Shown here piece by piece: positions 1-9,283 of a stretch of DNA of 64,000 nucleotides. This stretch comes from Corynebacterium atypicum. GTDB lineage: Bacteria > Actinomycetota > Actinomycetes > Mycobacteriales > Mycobacteriaceae. Location: positions 1,541,784-1,605,783 of the forward strand of contig NZ_CP008944.1 of the NCBI RefSeq assembly GCF_000732945.1. Reading direction: 5' to 3'. Position 1 is the first letter of the stretch, and the number at the start of each line of letters is the position of its first letter. The notes beneath the pieces were generated by a model. That model ran no database searches and was not told the origin of the DNA. It saw nothing but the letters and a program-made list of their open reading frames with translations. Position numbers and translations under genes: made by a program.

Positions 1-1
1 G

Positions 2-1102
2 ATGATCGAGACGCTCGACAAGCTCGCCGCAGAAACCGACCCGGCGCGCCCCTGGGAGCACCCCCGGGCGGCCGAACTCGACCAGATCTCGTTCCGGGAC
101 TGGCTGGGCCAGCTGTCCGATGACCCAGAGGCCATCGACAACATCTCGATCTACATCGCCTCCGGCATGTTGACCAAGCCCTCGTACACGTTCTCGGCGC
201 TTCAGGCCGTGCTCATGGCCGCCTCGGCGGGCTCCTTTTCCAACCTGGTCGACGAAGACTTCATCCTGGATAAACGGGTTGTCGGCGGCATGCAGAAGGT
301 GTCTTTAAAGTTGGCCGACGCGCTCGGCGACGACGTGATCCTCGGCCAGCCGGTCCGTGAGCTGCGCTGGGCCGAGCCACAAGAGGACACGGCCGACAGC
401 CTCAACCGGATCCCCGCCGACGTGCGCAACGGCCTGCCCAATAACGGAGCGCCCGGGCAGGTCACCGCGCGTACCAGGGACTACGAGGTCAACGCCAGGT
501 TTGCGGTCCTTGCGGTACCGCCCAACCTGTACAGCCGCATCAGCTACGTACCGCCGCTGCCACGCGAACAGCACATCGCCCACCAGCACATCTCGATGGG
601 CCTCGTGATCAAGGTGCACGCAGTCTATTCGCGCCCCTTCTGGCGCGATGGGGGACTGTCCGGCACCGGTTTCGGCGGCGGCCGGCTGGTGCAGGAGGTC
701 TACGACAACACCAACGTCTCCGAGGACGGCGAGGAGCCCTACGGCACGCTCGTCGGGTTTATCTCCGACGTGCACGCGGAAAAGATGTGGGCGCTCAGCC
801 CAGCCGAACGCAAGGAGACGATCCTAGCTGCGCTTGCGGAATACCTGGGCGACAAAGCCAAAGAGCCGATCGCCTTCTATCTTTCTGACATGGCCGCCGA
901 GGAGTGAACCCGAGGGGCCTACGCCACCAGCTACGACCTCGGGGGGTTGAGCCGCTGGGGGCGGCTCCAGAACGAGCCCACAGGGCCGATCTATTACGCC
1001 TGCTCCGACATCGCAGGCGAGGGCTACCAGCACGTCGACGGTGCCATCCGCATGGGCGAACAGGTAGCACTCGACATCGTCCAGGCGGACCGAAAAGCCT
1101 AA
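2..1102 (+). pseudogene. Flavin amine oxidase (putrescine oxidase-like), 5'-partial, interrupted by an in-frame TGA
   Basis: This reads as the C-terminal three quarters of a flavin-containing monoamine oxidase of the putrescine oxidase type, which would oxidise a primary amine to an aldehyde, ammonia and hydrogen peroxide. The N-terminal FAD-binding Rossmann segment lies before the window. The frame is broken by TGA at 905-907. Reading straight through it in the same frame gives the conserved family end: an ...EE-stop-TRGAYATSYD segment, where the family has Trp at the stop position, then IYYACSDIAGEGYQHVDGA and a natural TAA at 1100-1102. A single TGG-to-TGA change explains the break. The truncated product would lack the C-terminal FAD/substrate-lining region and is probably inactive. 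A permease and an aldehyde dehydrogenase follow, as expected for amine catabolism. Confidence 0.85.
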
Positions 1103-1152
1103 CCGCGCACCGATAAACAGGCGCTGCCAACCGAGCAATGGAGGTGAGAGCC

Positions 1153-2079
1153 GTGGCAGAACCAACAGTCCCGGGAGGTTCGGGAACGCACCCCACCGGG
1201 TCCATCATGGTGGCCTTTGTGGCCACCGCCGGAGGGCGCGAGGCCTTGCGGCTCGGAATTGCGATCGCTCGCGCCCGCGGGCTCGCCCTGAAGGTGGTGA
1301 TGGCGCTGCAGTCCGACGAAGCGTGCCCGGGCACCTACCCCCATGACCGGGGTTACGCGGGGCTCGTCGAAGAGCAGGCGGCACGGTGGCTTGCCGACGC
1401 CCTCGACGAGGTGCCGCCGGACATTTCGGCCACCGCGCACATCGCCGTGGGCGATTCGGTCACCCACACTCTGCTCGGCGAGGCGCGGCGGCTGGACTGC
1501 CAGCTCATGGTGGTCGGGGCGCGCGGCGGCGGGTTACTCAACCGGCTCAGCCTGGGCAGCGTGGTCGACACGCTGCTGCACTCCAGCCCCATCCCGGTCG
1601 CCCTGGCTCCGCGCGGATTCGACCATCCAGGGCCGGTCGAGAGGATCACGGCGATGTTCGGGCCAAGGCCGGGGGCCGCCGACACCGTGGCCGTCGGCGC
1701 GAGCCGGGCGCGGCTGCGGGGGATCCCGCTTCGCCTGGTCAACCTAGAAATCGGCGGCGAGAAGCCGCTGGGCGAACCCGCGATCGCCGCCGCGACAAAA
1801 GCGGCTACCGAGCTCTTGCGCTCCGGCCAGGCCGACAGGCGAGTCGTCACGGCGGCGACGGTGGAAGAGGCGATGGGTCGGCTCGACTGGCGGCCAGGCG
1901 AGGTGGCCCTCATCGGGTCCTCCCGGCTCGCCCCAGATCGCCGGCTCTTCGTAGGAGCCACCGCGCTGAAGATCCTGCGCCACACCCCTGTTCCCGTGGT
2001 GGCCATTCCGCGCGGGTTCGCCCACTTCACCGGATTCGCCGACTCCAGCTCGGCTGAAGAGGAGGCGAACCGATCGTGA
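1153..2079 (+). CDS. Universal stress protein (UspA) family, tandem domains
   Basis: The product (308 aa) has two Usp folds in tandem. The first, about residues 10-150, ends in a nucleotide-loop-like stretch (VVGARGGGLLNRLSLGSV) and a 'HSSPIPVALAPRG' strand. The second, about residues 160-300, repeats the pattern with 'HTPVPVVAIPRGF'. Usp proteins bind ATP or respond to stress; the ligand here is unknown. I chose GTG at 1153 because GGAGGTGAG (1140-1148) is well placed before it; an ATG at 1138 is in frame but overlaps that ribosome binding site. The stop overlaps the permease GTG start (GTGA), so the two are translationally coupled. Usp proteins next to APC permeases are common in actinobacteria. 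Confidence 0.8.
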   Translation: MAEPTVPGGSGTHPTGSIMVAFVATAGGREALRLGIAIARARGLALKVVMALQSDEACPGTYPHDRGYAGLVEEQAARWLADALDEVPPDISATAHIAVGDSVTHTLLGEARRLDCQLMVVGARGGGLLNRLSLGSVVDTLLHSSPIPVALAPRGFDHPGPVERITAMFGPRPGAADTVAVGASRARLRGIPLRLVNLEIGGEKPLGEPAIAAATKAATELLRSGQADRRVVTAATVEEAMGRLDWRPGEVALIGSSRLAPDRRLFVGATALKILRHTPVPVVAIPRGFAHFTGFADSSSAEEEANRS

Positions 2080-3628
2080 CCACCACACAACCGTCGCAGT
2101 CCCACACCATCGTGGCCGACAAGGGCCTAGCGCAGGCCAGGGTGGGCCTTATCGGCGCCGTCGTCATCGGGATTAGCTGCATCGCCCCCACGTACACCCT
2201 GACCTCGGGGCTCGGGCCGACCATAGCGGCCGTCGGAAAGCACGTGCCAGCGATTCTGCTGCTCGGCTTCATCCCGATGCTCCTGGTCGCGCTGGCCTAC
2301 CGCGAGCTCAACCGGGCAGTGCCGGATTCGGGCACGAGCTTTACCTGGGCAACCAAAGCGTTCGGCCCATACGTGGGCTGGATGGGCGGCTGGGGGCTAA
2401 TCACCGCAACGATCCTGGTTATCTCTAACCTGGCCGCCGTCGCGGTCGACTTCTTCTACCTGTTGCTCGGCCAGCTAATCGGACGCACGGAGCTCACCGA
2501 CAATCTGTGGGTTAACATCCCGACAACGCTGGTCTTTTTGGCCGCAGCCGGCTGGGTGTCCTACCGCGGCCTGGACTCCGCCCAAAAGCTCCAGTACGTG
2601 CTCGTGGCCCTGCAGATCGCCGCCCTCGTCGTCTTCGACATCGTGGCACTCGTCGCGGCGTACCGCGGCGGCGGGTTCGATTTCACCGCCGTGGAGCTCG
2701 ACTGGCTCAATCCCTTGAGCGTAGGCAGCTTCTCGCTGGTGGCCGCGGGTATCTCGCTGTCGATCTTCATGTTCTGGGGCTGGGACGTCACGCTAACCAT
2801 GAACGAAGAGACAAAAAACCCGGACAAGACCCCAGGGCGCGCAGCTGCGGTGACCATCGCCGTGATCATCGCGCTCTACGTGCTCACCGCCATAGCGGTC
2901 GTGTGCTGGGCCGGCACCGGCGAGCACGGGCTCGGTGCTGGTAATCCGGACAATCAGGAGTCCATCTTCGCCGCGCTGGCAGAACCGGTGCTCGGACCGG
3001 CCGCAATCCTTCTCTACGTCGCGGTCCTTGCCAGCTCTTTTGCCTCACTACAGTCCACCATGGTCGGCCGGCGCGCACGATACTAGCGATGGGCCACTAC
3101 CGGGCGCTGCCGCGAGTCTTTTCCCGCATCTCGCCTTGATACCTCACTCCCTCGTGGGGTACCGTCGCCTCAGCCGCAGCGGCGGGAGTGTTCTACGTGT
3201 TCACCCGGCTCTTAAGCGAAAATGCGATGTGGGACACGATCACCGCGCTGGGCCTGATGATCTGCTTCTACTACGGCATCACCGCGGTGGCCTGCATCTG
3301 GTACTTCCGCACCGAGTTGCTCGCCTCACCCAGAAACGTGGCGTTCAAGCTGGTCTGCCCCTTGGTCGGCGGCGGGTTCCTGCTTGCGATGTTCGCGATC
3401 ACGGCCGTGGACTCGCTCGACCCCGACTACGGGTCCGGGACCTCGGTCTTCGGCGTGGGCACGGTCTTCGTCCTGGGCATGAGCATCCTCGCGCTCGGCG
3501 TGGTGCTGATGATCTTTACCCGGATCGCCCATCCGGCCTTCTTCAAGGGGCGCACGCTACGCCGCATATCCTCGGCGACCGATAAGCCTGCCACGGCACG
3601 TTCGTCACCGCGCGCCGACCAACCGTAA
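2076..3628 (+). pseudogene. APC-family amino acid/polyamine permease, frameshifted
   Basis: Reading from GTG 2076 gives about 330 residues of an APC superfamily permease (GVIGISCIAPTYTLTSGLGP at TM1, multiple hydrophobic helices), then stops at 3084-3086. The rest of the protein continues one base out of phase, to a natural stop at 3628. The switch falls in the GGCCGG run at 3066-3071, where loss of one C would turn an expected Met-Val-Gly-Pro-Ala-Arg-Thr-Ile-Leu into the observed truncated end. The second frame also carries its own TGA at 3137-3139, consistent with CGA to TGA. Two independent lesions make a sequencing error unlikely. The likely substrate is an amine or amino acid, inferred from the flanking oxidase and dehydrogenase. 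Confidence 0.85.
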
Positions 3629-3666
3629 CTGACGTTTTCACCCAACCGAAACGGAGGAGTTTTCTC

Positions 3667-5040
3667 ATGTCACACACTTACCGCGTCCAGAACCCCGTCA
3701 CCGACACCGTGGTCGAGACCTTCGACTTCGACTCCGACGATGATATCCGCGCCGCCGTGGAGCGCGCCGCCGCAGCCTACCGGGACTGGTCGTCTCGCCC
3801 GCTGGCTGAGCGCAGCGCCCGAGCGCGCCGGTTTGCTGACCTTCTAGAAGAGCACAAGGACGAGCTCGCCCGCGACGCGGCCCTCGAGATGGGCAAGCCG
3901 TTACCCGAGCTCATCGAGGAGGCGGAGTTCTCGGCCGAGATTATCCGCTACTACGCGGATCACGGCGCGGAGTTCACTGCAGACCAGCCGATCCCCTCCG
4001 AAAACGGCGAGGCGCTGATCCGGCACCTGCCGCTCGGCCCGCTCGTCGGCATCATGCCCTGGAATTTCCCCTTCTACCAGGTCGCCCGCTTCGCAGGCCC
4101 CAACCTGGTGCTGGGCAACACGATCTTGCTCAAGCACGCGGAGATCTGCCCGCGGTCCGCCCGCTCGATCGAGCGGCTCGCACTCGAGGCGGGCTTTCCC
4201 GAGGGGGTCTACCAGGCCCTCTTTGCCACCCACGACCAGGTTGCCCGCGTCATCGCCGACCCGCGGGTGCGCGGGGTCTCGCTGACCGGTTCCGAGCGCG
4301 CCGGGGCGCAGGTCGCGGCCCAGGCCGGGCGGCATCTGAAGAAGGTCGTCCTCGAGCTCGGCGGCACCGACCCCTACATCGTGTTGGATACCCCGGATGT
4401 CGCCCAGGCTGCCCGGCTGGCGTGGGATACCCGGATGGTCAACACTGGGCAGGCCTGTAACTCGAACAAGCGCATCTTCGTCATGGAAGACATCTACGAG
4501 GCCTTTGTCGACGAGCTGGTGGAACTCGCGGCAAAGATGCAGCCGACTACTCCGGAAAAGTGGGAACCCGGCACCTACTGCCCGCTGTCCTCGCGCGAGG
4601 CAGCGGAGAAGCTGCGCGGCCAGCTTGATGACGCCGTGGCCCAGGGAGCGAACCTGTGTATCGGCGGCGAGCTGGCCGACCAGGGCGCCTACATTAAGCC
4701 TGCGGTGATAACGGACATCCCGCGCGGCAGCGACGCGTGGTACGAGGAGTTCTTCGGGCCGGTCGCCGAGGTCTACAAGGTCACCAGTGCCGAGGACGCC
4801 ATCGCCCAGGCCAACGACTCGCGCCACGGCCTCGGCGGGGCCGTCTTCTCACAGGACGAAAAGCTGGCCAAGGCCGTCGCCGCCCGCCTCGAGGTGGGGA
4901 TGGCCAACGTGAACACGCCCGCGGGCGAGGAGGCCGGACTGCCCTTTGGCGGGGTGAAAAACTCCGGTTTCGGCCGCGAGCTCGGTCCCCTGGCCATCGA
5001 GGAGTTTGCCAATAAGCAGCTCTACTACCTGGAGCGCTAG
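3667..5040 (+). CDS. NAD(P)-dependent aldehyde dehydrogenase (succinate-semialdehyde dehydrogenase-like)
   Basis: This 457-aa protein belongs to the aldehyde dehydrogenase superfamily and is close in length and sequence to succinate-semialdehyde/aminobutyraldehyde dehydrogenases (GabD type). Visible motifs are the MPWNFPFYQ cofactor-site segment, the ELGGTDPYIVL motif with the general-base Glu, and the catalytic Cys in NTGQACNSNKR. The C-terminal PFGGVKNSGFGRE segment is typical of the family. A strong GGAGG lies just before the ATG. It is intact although the oxidase and permease upstream are broken, so it may keep an independent role in semialdehyde detoxification. The exact aldehyde substrate cannot be decided from sequence. 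Confidence 0.85.
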   Translation: MSHTYRVQNPVTDTVVETFDFDSDDDIRAAVERAAAAYRDWSSRPLAERSARARRFADLLEEHKDELARDAALEMGKPLPELIEEAEFSAEIIRYYADHGAEFTADQPIPSENGEALIRHLPLGPLVGIMPWNFPFYQVARFAGPNLVLGNTILLKHAEICPRSARSIERLALEAGFPEGVYQALFATHDQVARVIADPRVRGVSLTGSERAGAQVAAQAGRHLKKVVLELGGTDPYIVLDTPDVAQAARLAWDTRMVNTGQACNSNKRIFVMEDIYEAFVDELVELAAKMQPTTPEKWEPGTYCPLSSREAAEKLRGQLDDAVAQGANLCIGGELADQGAYIKPAVITDIPRGSDAWYEEFFGPVAEVYKVTSAEDAIAQANDSRHGLGGAVFSQDEKLAKAVAARLEVGMANVNTPAGEEAGLPFGGVKNSGFGRELGPLAIEEFANKQLYYLER

Positions 5041-5077
5041 CTGCGCGGCACCCGGGCGGATGGATGCGGTCGCGTGC

Positions 5078-5704
5078 CTATCGGCTGCGGCGCTGTAGCT
5101 CGGCCACGATCAGCGCGCACGCCTCCGCATCGGAGCCGGCGCGGTGGTGGTCGAGCTTAAAGCCGGGAGCACACTCCCGGGCCACCGTCGGGAGCTTGTA
5201 ATTCTCTAGCCCGGGAACAATGCGCTTCGCCGTGCGATAGGAGCAATAAAACTCTTCGGGCAGGGACGAGGTATCAAAGTACTCGTCCAGGGCCCGCCAC
5301 ACGCCCGCATCAAAACTCGCGTTATGGGCGTACACGGGCAGGCCCGCGACGAACTTGGCCACGGTATCCACAAGCTGCGGCCACTGCGGGGCCCGGGCAA
5401 CGTGCCCGGGCCCGATGCCGTGCAAATATGTAAATTCAAATTTATTCACGCCGGCCGGCGGCTTAATCAGGGAATCGAAGCGGTCGACGACGCGGCCGCG
5501 GTTGACCTTCACGAGCGCGATCTGGCACGCGGACGCCCGCGAAACGCGATTGGCCGTTTCAAAGTCAACGGCGACGAACGCCTTGCTTTGCAGCCGCTGC
5601 GGGGTTGGTACCAGCCGCGAGCCGTTAGACCTCCTGGTAGTGCGCGCAACGTCGGCATCTCCTGCATCCGCGAGGGCTCGCAGCAGGCGGTGAAATTTAC
5701 CCAT
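5078..5704 (-). CDS. DEDDh 3'-5' exonuclease (DnaQ/epsilon-like)
   Basis: A 208-aa protein with the RNase T/DnaQ exonuclease fold. The four acidic metal ligands and the histidine base are all present: VAVDFETAN (ExoI) near residue 45, HNASFD (ExoII), and HHRAGSDAEA (ExoIII, His and Asp). It is likely a nuclear-type proofreading or repair exonuclease rather than the replicative epsilon subunit, because it stands alone with a short N-terminal basic extension. AAGGTGAG precedes the ATG. The gene lies downstream of pyk on the same strand, separated by the pyk terminator, so it is probably a separate unit. Confidence 0.85.
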   Translation of the reverse strand: MGKFHRLLRALADAGDADVARTTRRSNGSRLVPTPQRLQSKAFVAVDFETANRVSRASACQIALVKVNRGRVVDRFDSLIKPPAGVNKFEFTYLHGIGPGHVARAPQWPQLVDTVAKFVAGLPVYAHNASFDAGVWRALDEYFDTSSLPEEFYCSYRTAKRIVPGLENYKLPTVARECAPGFKLDHHRAGSDAEACALIVAELQRRSR

Positions 5705-5780
5705 AGCTGCTCACCTTATGCGACATCCGCGGCGAACCTTGTCGAAGGCGCACTGGGATTCAAACACCTGAACGCACGAA

Positions 5781-5825
5781 AACCCCGGGACGCCGACGAT
5801 CTCCCGCGGCCGGCTTCCCGGGGTT
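5781..5825 (-). terminator. Hairpin downstream of pyk
   Basis: AACCCCGGGA (5781-5790) is the perfect inverse of TCCCGGGGTT (5816-5825), a 10-bp stem with a 25-nt GC-rich loop. It starts 17 nt after the pyk stop codon. On the minus strand the descending arm is followed by a short TTTCG run rather than a long U tract, so termination may be only partial. A similar hairpin lies behind dnaE. Confidence 0.6.
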
Positions 5826-5841
5826 ACACGTGGACTAAAGC

Positions 5842-7290
5842 TTAGCTGCGGTTCGCCTCGTCGACGGCCGCGCCCTTAGAGAAGTCCTCGCCCAGCATGT
5901 GGACGTGGATCATGTTCGTGTTGCCCTTCACTCCGGGCGGGGTTCCTGCAACCACCACCATCATGTCGTCGCGGTCATAGTCCTTCATGGCCAACAGGTT
6001 CCGGTTCACCTCAGCCATCATCTCGTCCGTGGAGTCCACCTCGCGGGTAAGGAAGGTCTCCGTTCCCCAGCTCAAGGCCAGCTGGGACCGCACCGAGGGA
6101 TCGGGCGTGAACACCAGCAGCGGCAGGTAGGAGTGCAACCGGGCGAGCCTGCGGGCTGTGTCGCCCGAGCTAGTGAAGGCCACCAGGGCCTTGGCGTTCA
6201 GACGCTCGGCGATATCGCGAGCGGAAAACGAGATGACCCCGCGCTTGGTGCGCGGAATGTGCGCCAGCGGCGGTACGGAGCCTCCGTGCTCGGATTCGCG
6301 GATGATGCGCCCCATCGTCTCGACCACGTTGCGCGGGTTTATCCCCACTGACGTCTCGCCGGACAGCATCACAGCGTCTGCACCGTCGAGCACGGCGTTA
6401 GCCACGTCCGAAGCCTCAGCGCGCGTCGGGCGAGAGCTGGAGATCATGGAGTCCAGCATCTGGGTCGCCACGATCACGGGCTTCGCGTTCTCCCGGGCGA
6501 TCTGAATAGCGCGCTTCTGGAAGAGCGGCACGGCCTCCAGCGGCACCTCCACACCCAGGTCACCGCGGGCGATCATGATGCCGTCGAAGGCCAGCACGAT
6601 GGACTCGAGGGCGTCGACAGCCTCCGGCTTCTCAAGCTTCGCAATGACGGGCACCCGCCGGCCGACCTCGTCCATCACCTCGTGGACGAGCTCGACGTCC
6701 GCGGGCGAGCGCACGAAGGACAGCGCCACGATGTCTACGCCCAGCTCGAGGGCGAAGCGCAGGTCTTTCTTATCCTTCTCAGAAAGCGCCGGAACCGAAA
6801 TGTTCATCCCGGGAAGCGAGACACCCTTGTTGTTGGAGACGGGCCCGCCTTCGGTGACCTTGCACACGACGTCGTTGCCGTCCACCTCGAGGCAAACAAG
6901 CCCCACCTTGCCGTCGTCCACCAAGAGGCGGTCGCCGGCCTGGGCATCCTGGGCCAGCCCCTTATAGGTGGTGGAGACGCGGTCGTGGGTGCCCTCGGCG
7001 TCGTCGACGGTGATGCGGACCACCTCGCCGGTCTTCCACTCCGTCTTGCCTTCTTTAAACCGCCCGAGCCGAATCTTCGGGCCCTGGAGGTCCGCGAGGA
7101 TGCCGACGGCATGGCCCGTCTCATCCGTCGCCTCCCGCACCCAGGCGTAGTTTTGCTCGTGATCCTCCGGATCACCGTGCGAGAAGTTCATCCGGGCAAC
7201 GTTCATGCCAGCTTCAACCAGGCCGAGGATGCCTTCCTTGCTGGCTACCGCCGGACCGAGTGTGCATACGATCTTGGTTCTTCTATCCAC
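5842..7290 (-). CDS. pyk: Pyruvate kinase
   Basis: This 482-aa enzyme transfers phosphate from phosphoenolpyruvate to ADP in the last step of glycolysis. Family marks are VDRRTKIVCTLGPA at the N-terminus, MNFSHGDPEDHE, the catalytic Lys in IAKLEKPEAV, the metal-binding ARGDLGVE, and the TQMLDSM segment. The B domain lies between about residues 75 and 165. The frame stays open upstream to 7347, but homologues begin at the GTG chosen here (7290). A -10-like TAAGTT sits 7 nt before that GTG with no Shine-Dalgarno, so the mRNA is probably leaderless. lgt is upstream on the same strand, 53 nt away. Confidence 0.95.
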   Translation of the reverse strand: MDRRTKIVCTLGPAVASKEGILGLVEAGMNVARMNFSHGDPEDHEQNYAWVREATDETGHAVGILADLQGPKIRLGRFKEGKTEWKTGEVVRITVDDAEGTHDRVSTTYKGLAQDAQAGDRLLVDDGKVGLVCLEVDGNDVVCKVTEGGPVSNNKGVSLPGMNISVPALSEKDKKDLRFALELGVDIVALSFVRSPADVELVHEVMDEVGRRVPVIAKLEKPEAVDALESIVLAFDGIMIARGDLGVEVPLEAVPLFQKRAIQIARENAKPVIVATQMLDSMISSSRPTRAEASDVANAVLDGADAVMLSGETSVGINPRNVVETMGRIIRESEHGGSVPPLAHIPRTKRGVISFSARDIAERLNAKALVAFTSSGDTARRLARLHSYLPLLVFTPDPSVRSQLALSWGTETFLTREVDSTDEMMAEVNRNLLAMKDYDRDDMMVVVAGTPPGVKGNTNMIHVHMLGEDFSKGAAVDEANRS

Positions 7291-7297
7291 GGGCCCC

Positions 7298-7303
7298 AAC
7301 TTA
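7298..7303 (-). promoter_or_regulatory. -10 box that fixes the pyk start (leaderless)
   Basis: TAAGTT on the minus strand ends 7 nt before the GTG at 7290. This puts the predicted transcription start at or next to the start codon. No Shine-Dalgarno sequence is present. No good -35 is seen, as is common in Corynebacterium. Confidence 0.5.
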
Positions 7304-7343
7304 CTTGGTCGGCGTGTGGTTTTCACGTTTTGAAGATGCCCGA

Positions 7344-8270
7344 TCAATCACGTTGATGCCCGATTGTGTTGCTACGGTCACTTTCGCCCGGATCGGTGCC
7401 CGCTCCCCCGGCGACCTCTGAGGCCGATTCCCGCCCCTTGGGCAGGGCGAAAAACACCACTGCTGCACTTACGGCGATGATCACAGCCGCCAGGGCGTTG
7501 ACCCTCAGCCCCAGGATCACCTGGGCGGGGTCGGTGCGCAGGAACTCCATCCCAAACCTGCCGAGCGCGTACCAGCCCGCGTACGCGGCAAAGACCCGCC
7601 CGTGGCCCAGCCGGAAGCGGCGATCTGCCCAGATCAGCACGCAGAATACGGCCACGTTCCACATCGACTCGTACAGAAAAGTGGGGTGCACCGAGGCGAT
7701 GACCTCCCCGGTCGAGCGCCCAGTGAGCGGCGCGTACTGGCCCGCCTCGTTGACGCGATAGTAGATATCGAGCGCCCAGGGCACGTCGGTGGGACGCCCG
7801 TATAGCTCCTGGTTGAACCAGTTTCCAAAGCGGCCGATGGCCTGGGCGAGGATGACCCCGGGAGCCAACGCATCAGCGAATGGCGCCAGCGGGACCTTGC
7901 GGTATCGCAACAGGCCCCAGACGGCAAACGCCCCGAAGGTGACCGCGCCGATGATCGCCAGACCACCCTCGTAGATCTTCGCCCACGCCCACGGGTCGAC
8001 CCCGGAACCGAAATAGTCAGGCCAGTGGGTGATCACGTGGTAGATTCGCCCGCCGACGATCCCGGCCGGAATCGCGACGATCGCCGCATCCCACACCACA
8101 TCCGGGTTGCCGCCGCGAGCCCGGTAGCGCCGCAGCGTCAGCCACATCGCGACCACGATGCCAGTGATGATGCATAAGGCGTAGGCCCGAATCGGGATGG
8201 GGCCTAAAAACCAGACCCCCTGCGCCGGCGAAGGGATGTTTGCCAAAATATCGGTGTGCACACCGTGCAT
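7344..8270 (-). CDS. lgt: Prolipoprotein diacylglyceryl transferase
   Basis: Lgt moves diacylglycerol from phosphatidylglycerol to the lipobox cysteine of prolipoproteins in the cytoplasmic membrane. The 308-aa protein has about seven hydrophobic helices. Its signature [14 protein letters not shown] lies near residue 150, with the essential Arg in the GGR of 'IVGGRIYHV'. The C-terminus carries a hydrophilic tail of about 30 residues. It acts before LspA, encoded at 46109-46609, on the several lipoproteins in this window. Gene order trpC-lgt-pyk is conserved in mycobacteria and corynebacteria. Confidence 0.95.
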   Translation of the reverse strand: MHGVHTDILANIPSPAQGVWFLGPIPIRAYALCIITGIVVAMWLTLRRYRARGGNPDVVWDAAIVAIPAGIVGGRIYHVITHWPDYFGSGVDPWAWAKIYEGGLAIIGAVTFGAFAVWGLLRYRKVPLAPFADALAPGVILAQAIGRFGNWFNQELYGRPTDVPWALDIYYRVNEAGQYAPLTGRSTGEVIASVHPTFLYESMWNVAVFCVLIWADRRFRLGHGRVFAAYAGWYALGRFGMEFLRTDPAQVILGLRVNALAAVIIAVSAAVVFFALPKGRESASEVAGGAGTDPGESDRSNTIGHQRD

Positions 8271-8299
8271 TGTGCCTTATGGCGCCTCCTCCCCGCGCG

Positions 8300-9130
8300 T
8301 TACGGTGCGTCCGACGCACGCCGCGGGCAGGCTGGGTGCTGTCCGGCGGCAGAAAGCATCCGTAACACCGCGGCAGGGTCCTCGCCCATCATCACCGCCT
8401 CGCCGACAACCACCGCATCGGCACCAGCCGACGCATAGCGAATCACGTCGCGCACCGTGCGCACACCAGAAAGCGCCACCCGGACGATCCCCTCCGGAAG
8501 ACCGGTCGTGATCTCTGCAAGAAGCTCTCGATCAACCGCTCCGGTCTCCGGGGCCCGGGCGTCGACGCCGATCACGCAGGCGCCCGCTGCGAGCGCCTTA
8601 CTCAGGCCGGCGTACGAGCGAGCCTCGACGATCGCGGACATGCCGAGGTTTTCCGTGCGATCGATCAGCGCGGCCAAGCGGTCCTCCTCGAGGAGCTCGG
8701 CATGAAACGGAACCATGTCGGCGCCGTTGACGCGCGCCTCGTGCACTTGGTAGGGGTCGAAAAACATATCCCGGGCGATGATCGGGCAGCTACAAAAATC
8801 GGCCACCGCGTGTAAGTCCTGGATACTGCCCGCAAAGCGCTCGTTCTCGGTCTGCACGGCGATGATCTGGGCCCCAGCCGCCTCCAGGTCGGCGGCAAAC
8901 GCGCCGACGTTGCGGCGCTCTAATAGGCGCAGCCGCCCGCGACTTGGGCTCGAGCGCTTGATCTCCGGGATCACAGAACAACCAGACCCTAAGAGCACGG
9001 CCTTGGCGTCCCGCGCCGGCGGGCAGTCACGGCTCAGCGCCTTAATTTCTGCAAACGGCACGAGGGCCTCTCGGCGAGCAAGCTCCCGTTGGGCGGCGGC
9101 AAAAGGGCTCGTACCACTGACTATGGGCAT
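8300..9130 (-). CDS. Indole-3-glycerol phosphate synthase paralogue with altered catalytic residues
   Basis: The 276-aa protein is clearly a TrpC-type (beta-alpha)8 barrel: EIKRSSPSRG phosphate/substrate loop, DPYQVHEAR, VVGEAVM at the C-terminal phosphate site. Several catalytic positions differ from active enzymes. The conserved Lys of the (L/R)KDF motif is Arg (ARDMFFDP). The Asn of VNARDL/INNRDL is Asp (VDARAP). The Glu of ESG is Leu (ALSGV). The first Glu and Lys (PEIKR) and the Glu of VEARS remain. It sits where trpC sits in mycobacteria, but trpE, trpB and trpA are absent. It may be a non-canonical or inactive paralogue. GGAGGCGGCG lies directly before the ATG, and a candidate -10 (GATAAT) lies at 9225-9230. 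Confidence 0.8.
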   Translation of the reverse strand: MPIVSGTSPFAAAQRELARREALVPFAEIKALSRDCPPARDAKAVLLGSGCSVIPEIKRSSPSRGRLRLLERRNVGAFAADLEAAGAQIIAVQTENERFAGSIQDLHAVADFCSCPIIARDMFFDPYQVHEARVNGADMVPFHAELLEEDRLAALIDRTENLGMSAIVEARSYAGLSKALAAGACVIGVDARAPETGAVDRELLAEITTGLPEGIVRVALSGVRTVRDVIRYASAGADAVVVGEAVMMGEDPAAVLRMLSAAGQHPACPRRASDAP

Positions 9131-9283
9131 CGCCGCCTCCTTCGCATTTTTCCGCTAACCCCTCGTAGGTGACGACCCGAGGGCCTCCGCCCTAAGGTGA
9201 CTCATCACACTTTTACTGCGCGCAATTATCGTATATCCCACGTCAGGCTCGGCCAAAAGGGCCCCCGGTCGCCGAAAGGGCAG

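Noticed and set aside
905..907. Selenocysteine or programmed readthrough at the TGA of the amine oxidase
   Set aside because: The family has Trp at this position, no SECIS-like hairpin is apparent after it, and the neighbouring permease is also broken, so simple gene decay is the better explanation.
1384..2105. Long antisense open frames over the Usp gene and many similar long frames opposite GC-rich genes
   Set aside because: They are mirror frames produced by high third-position GC; they have no ribosome binding sites and no recognisable domains.
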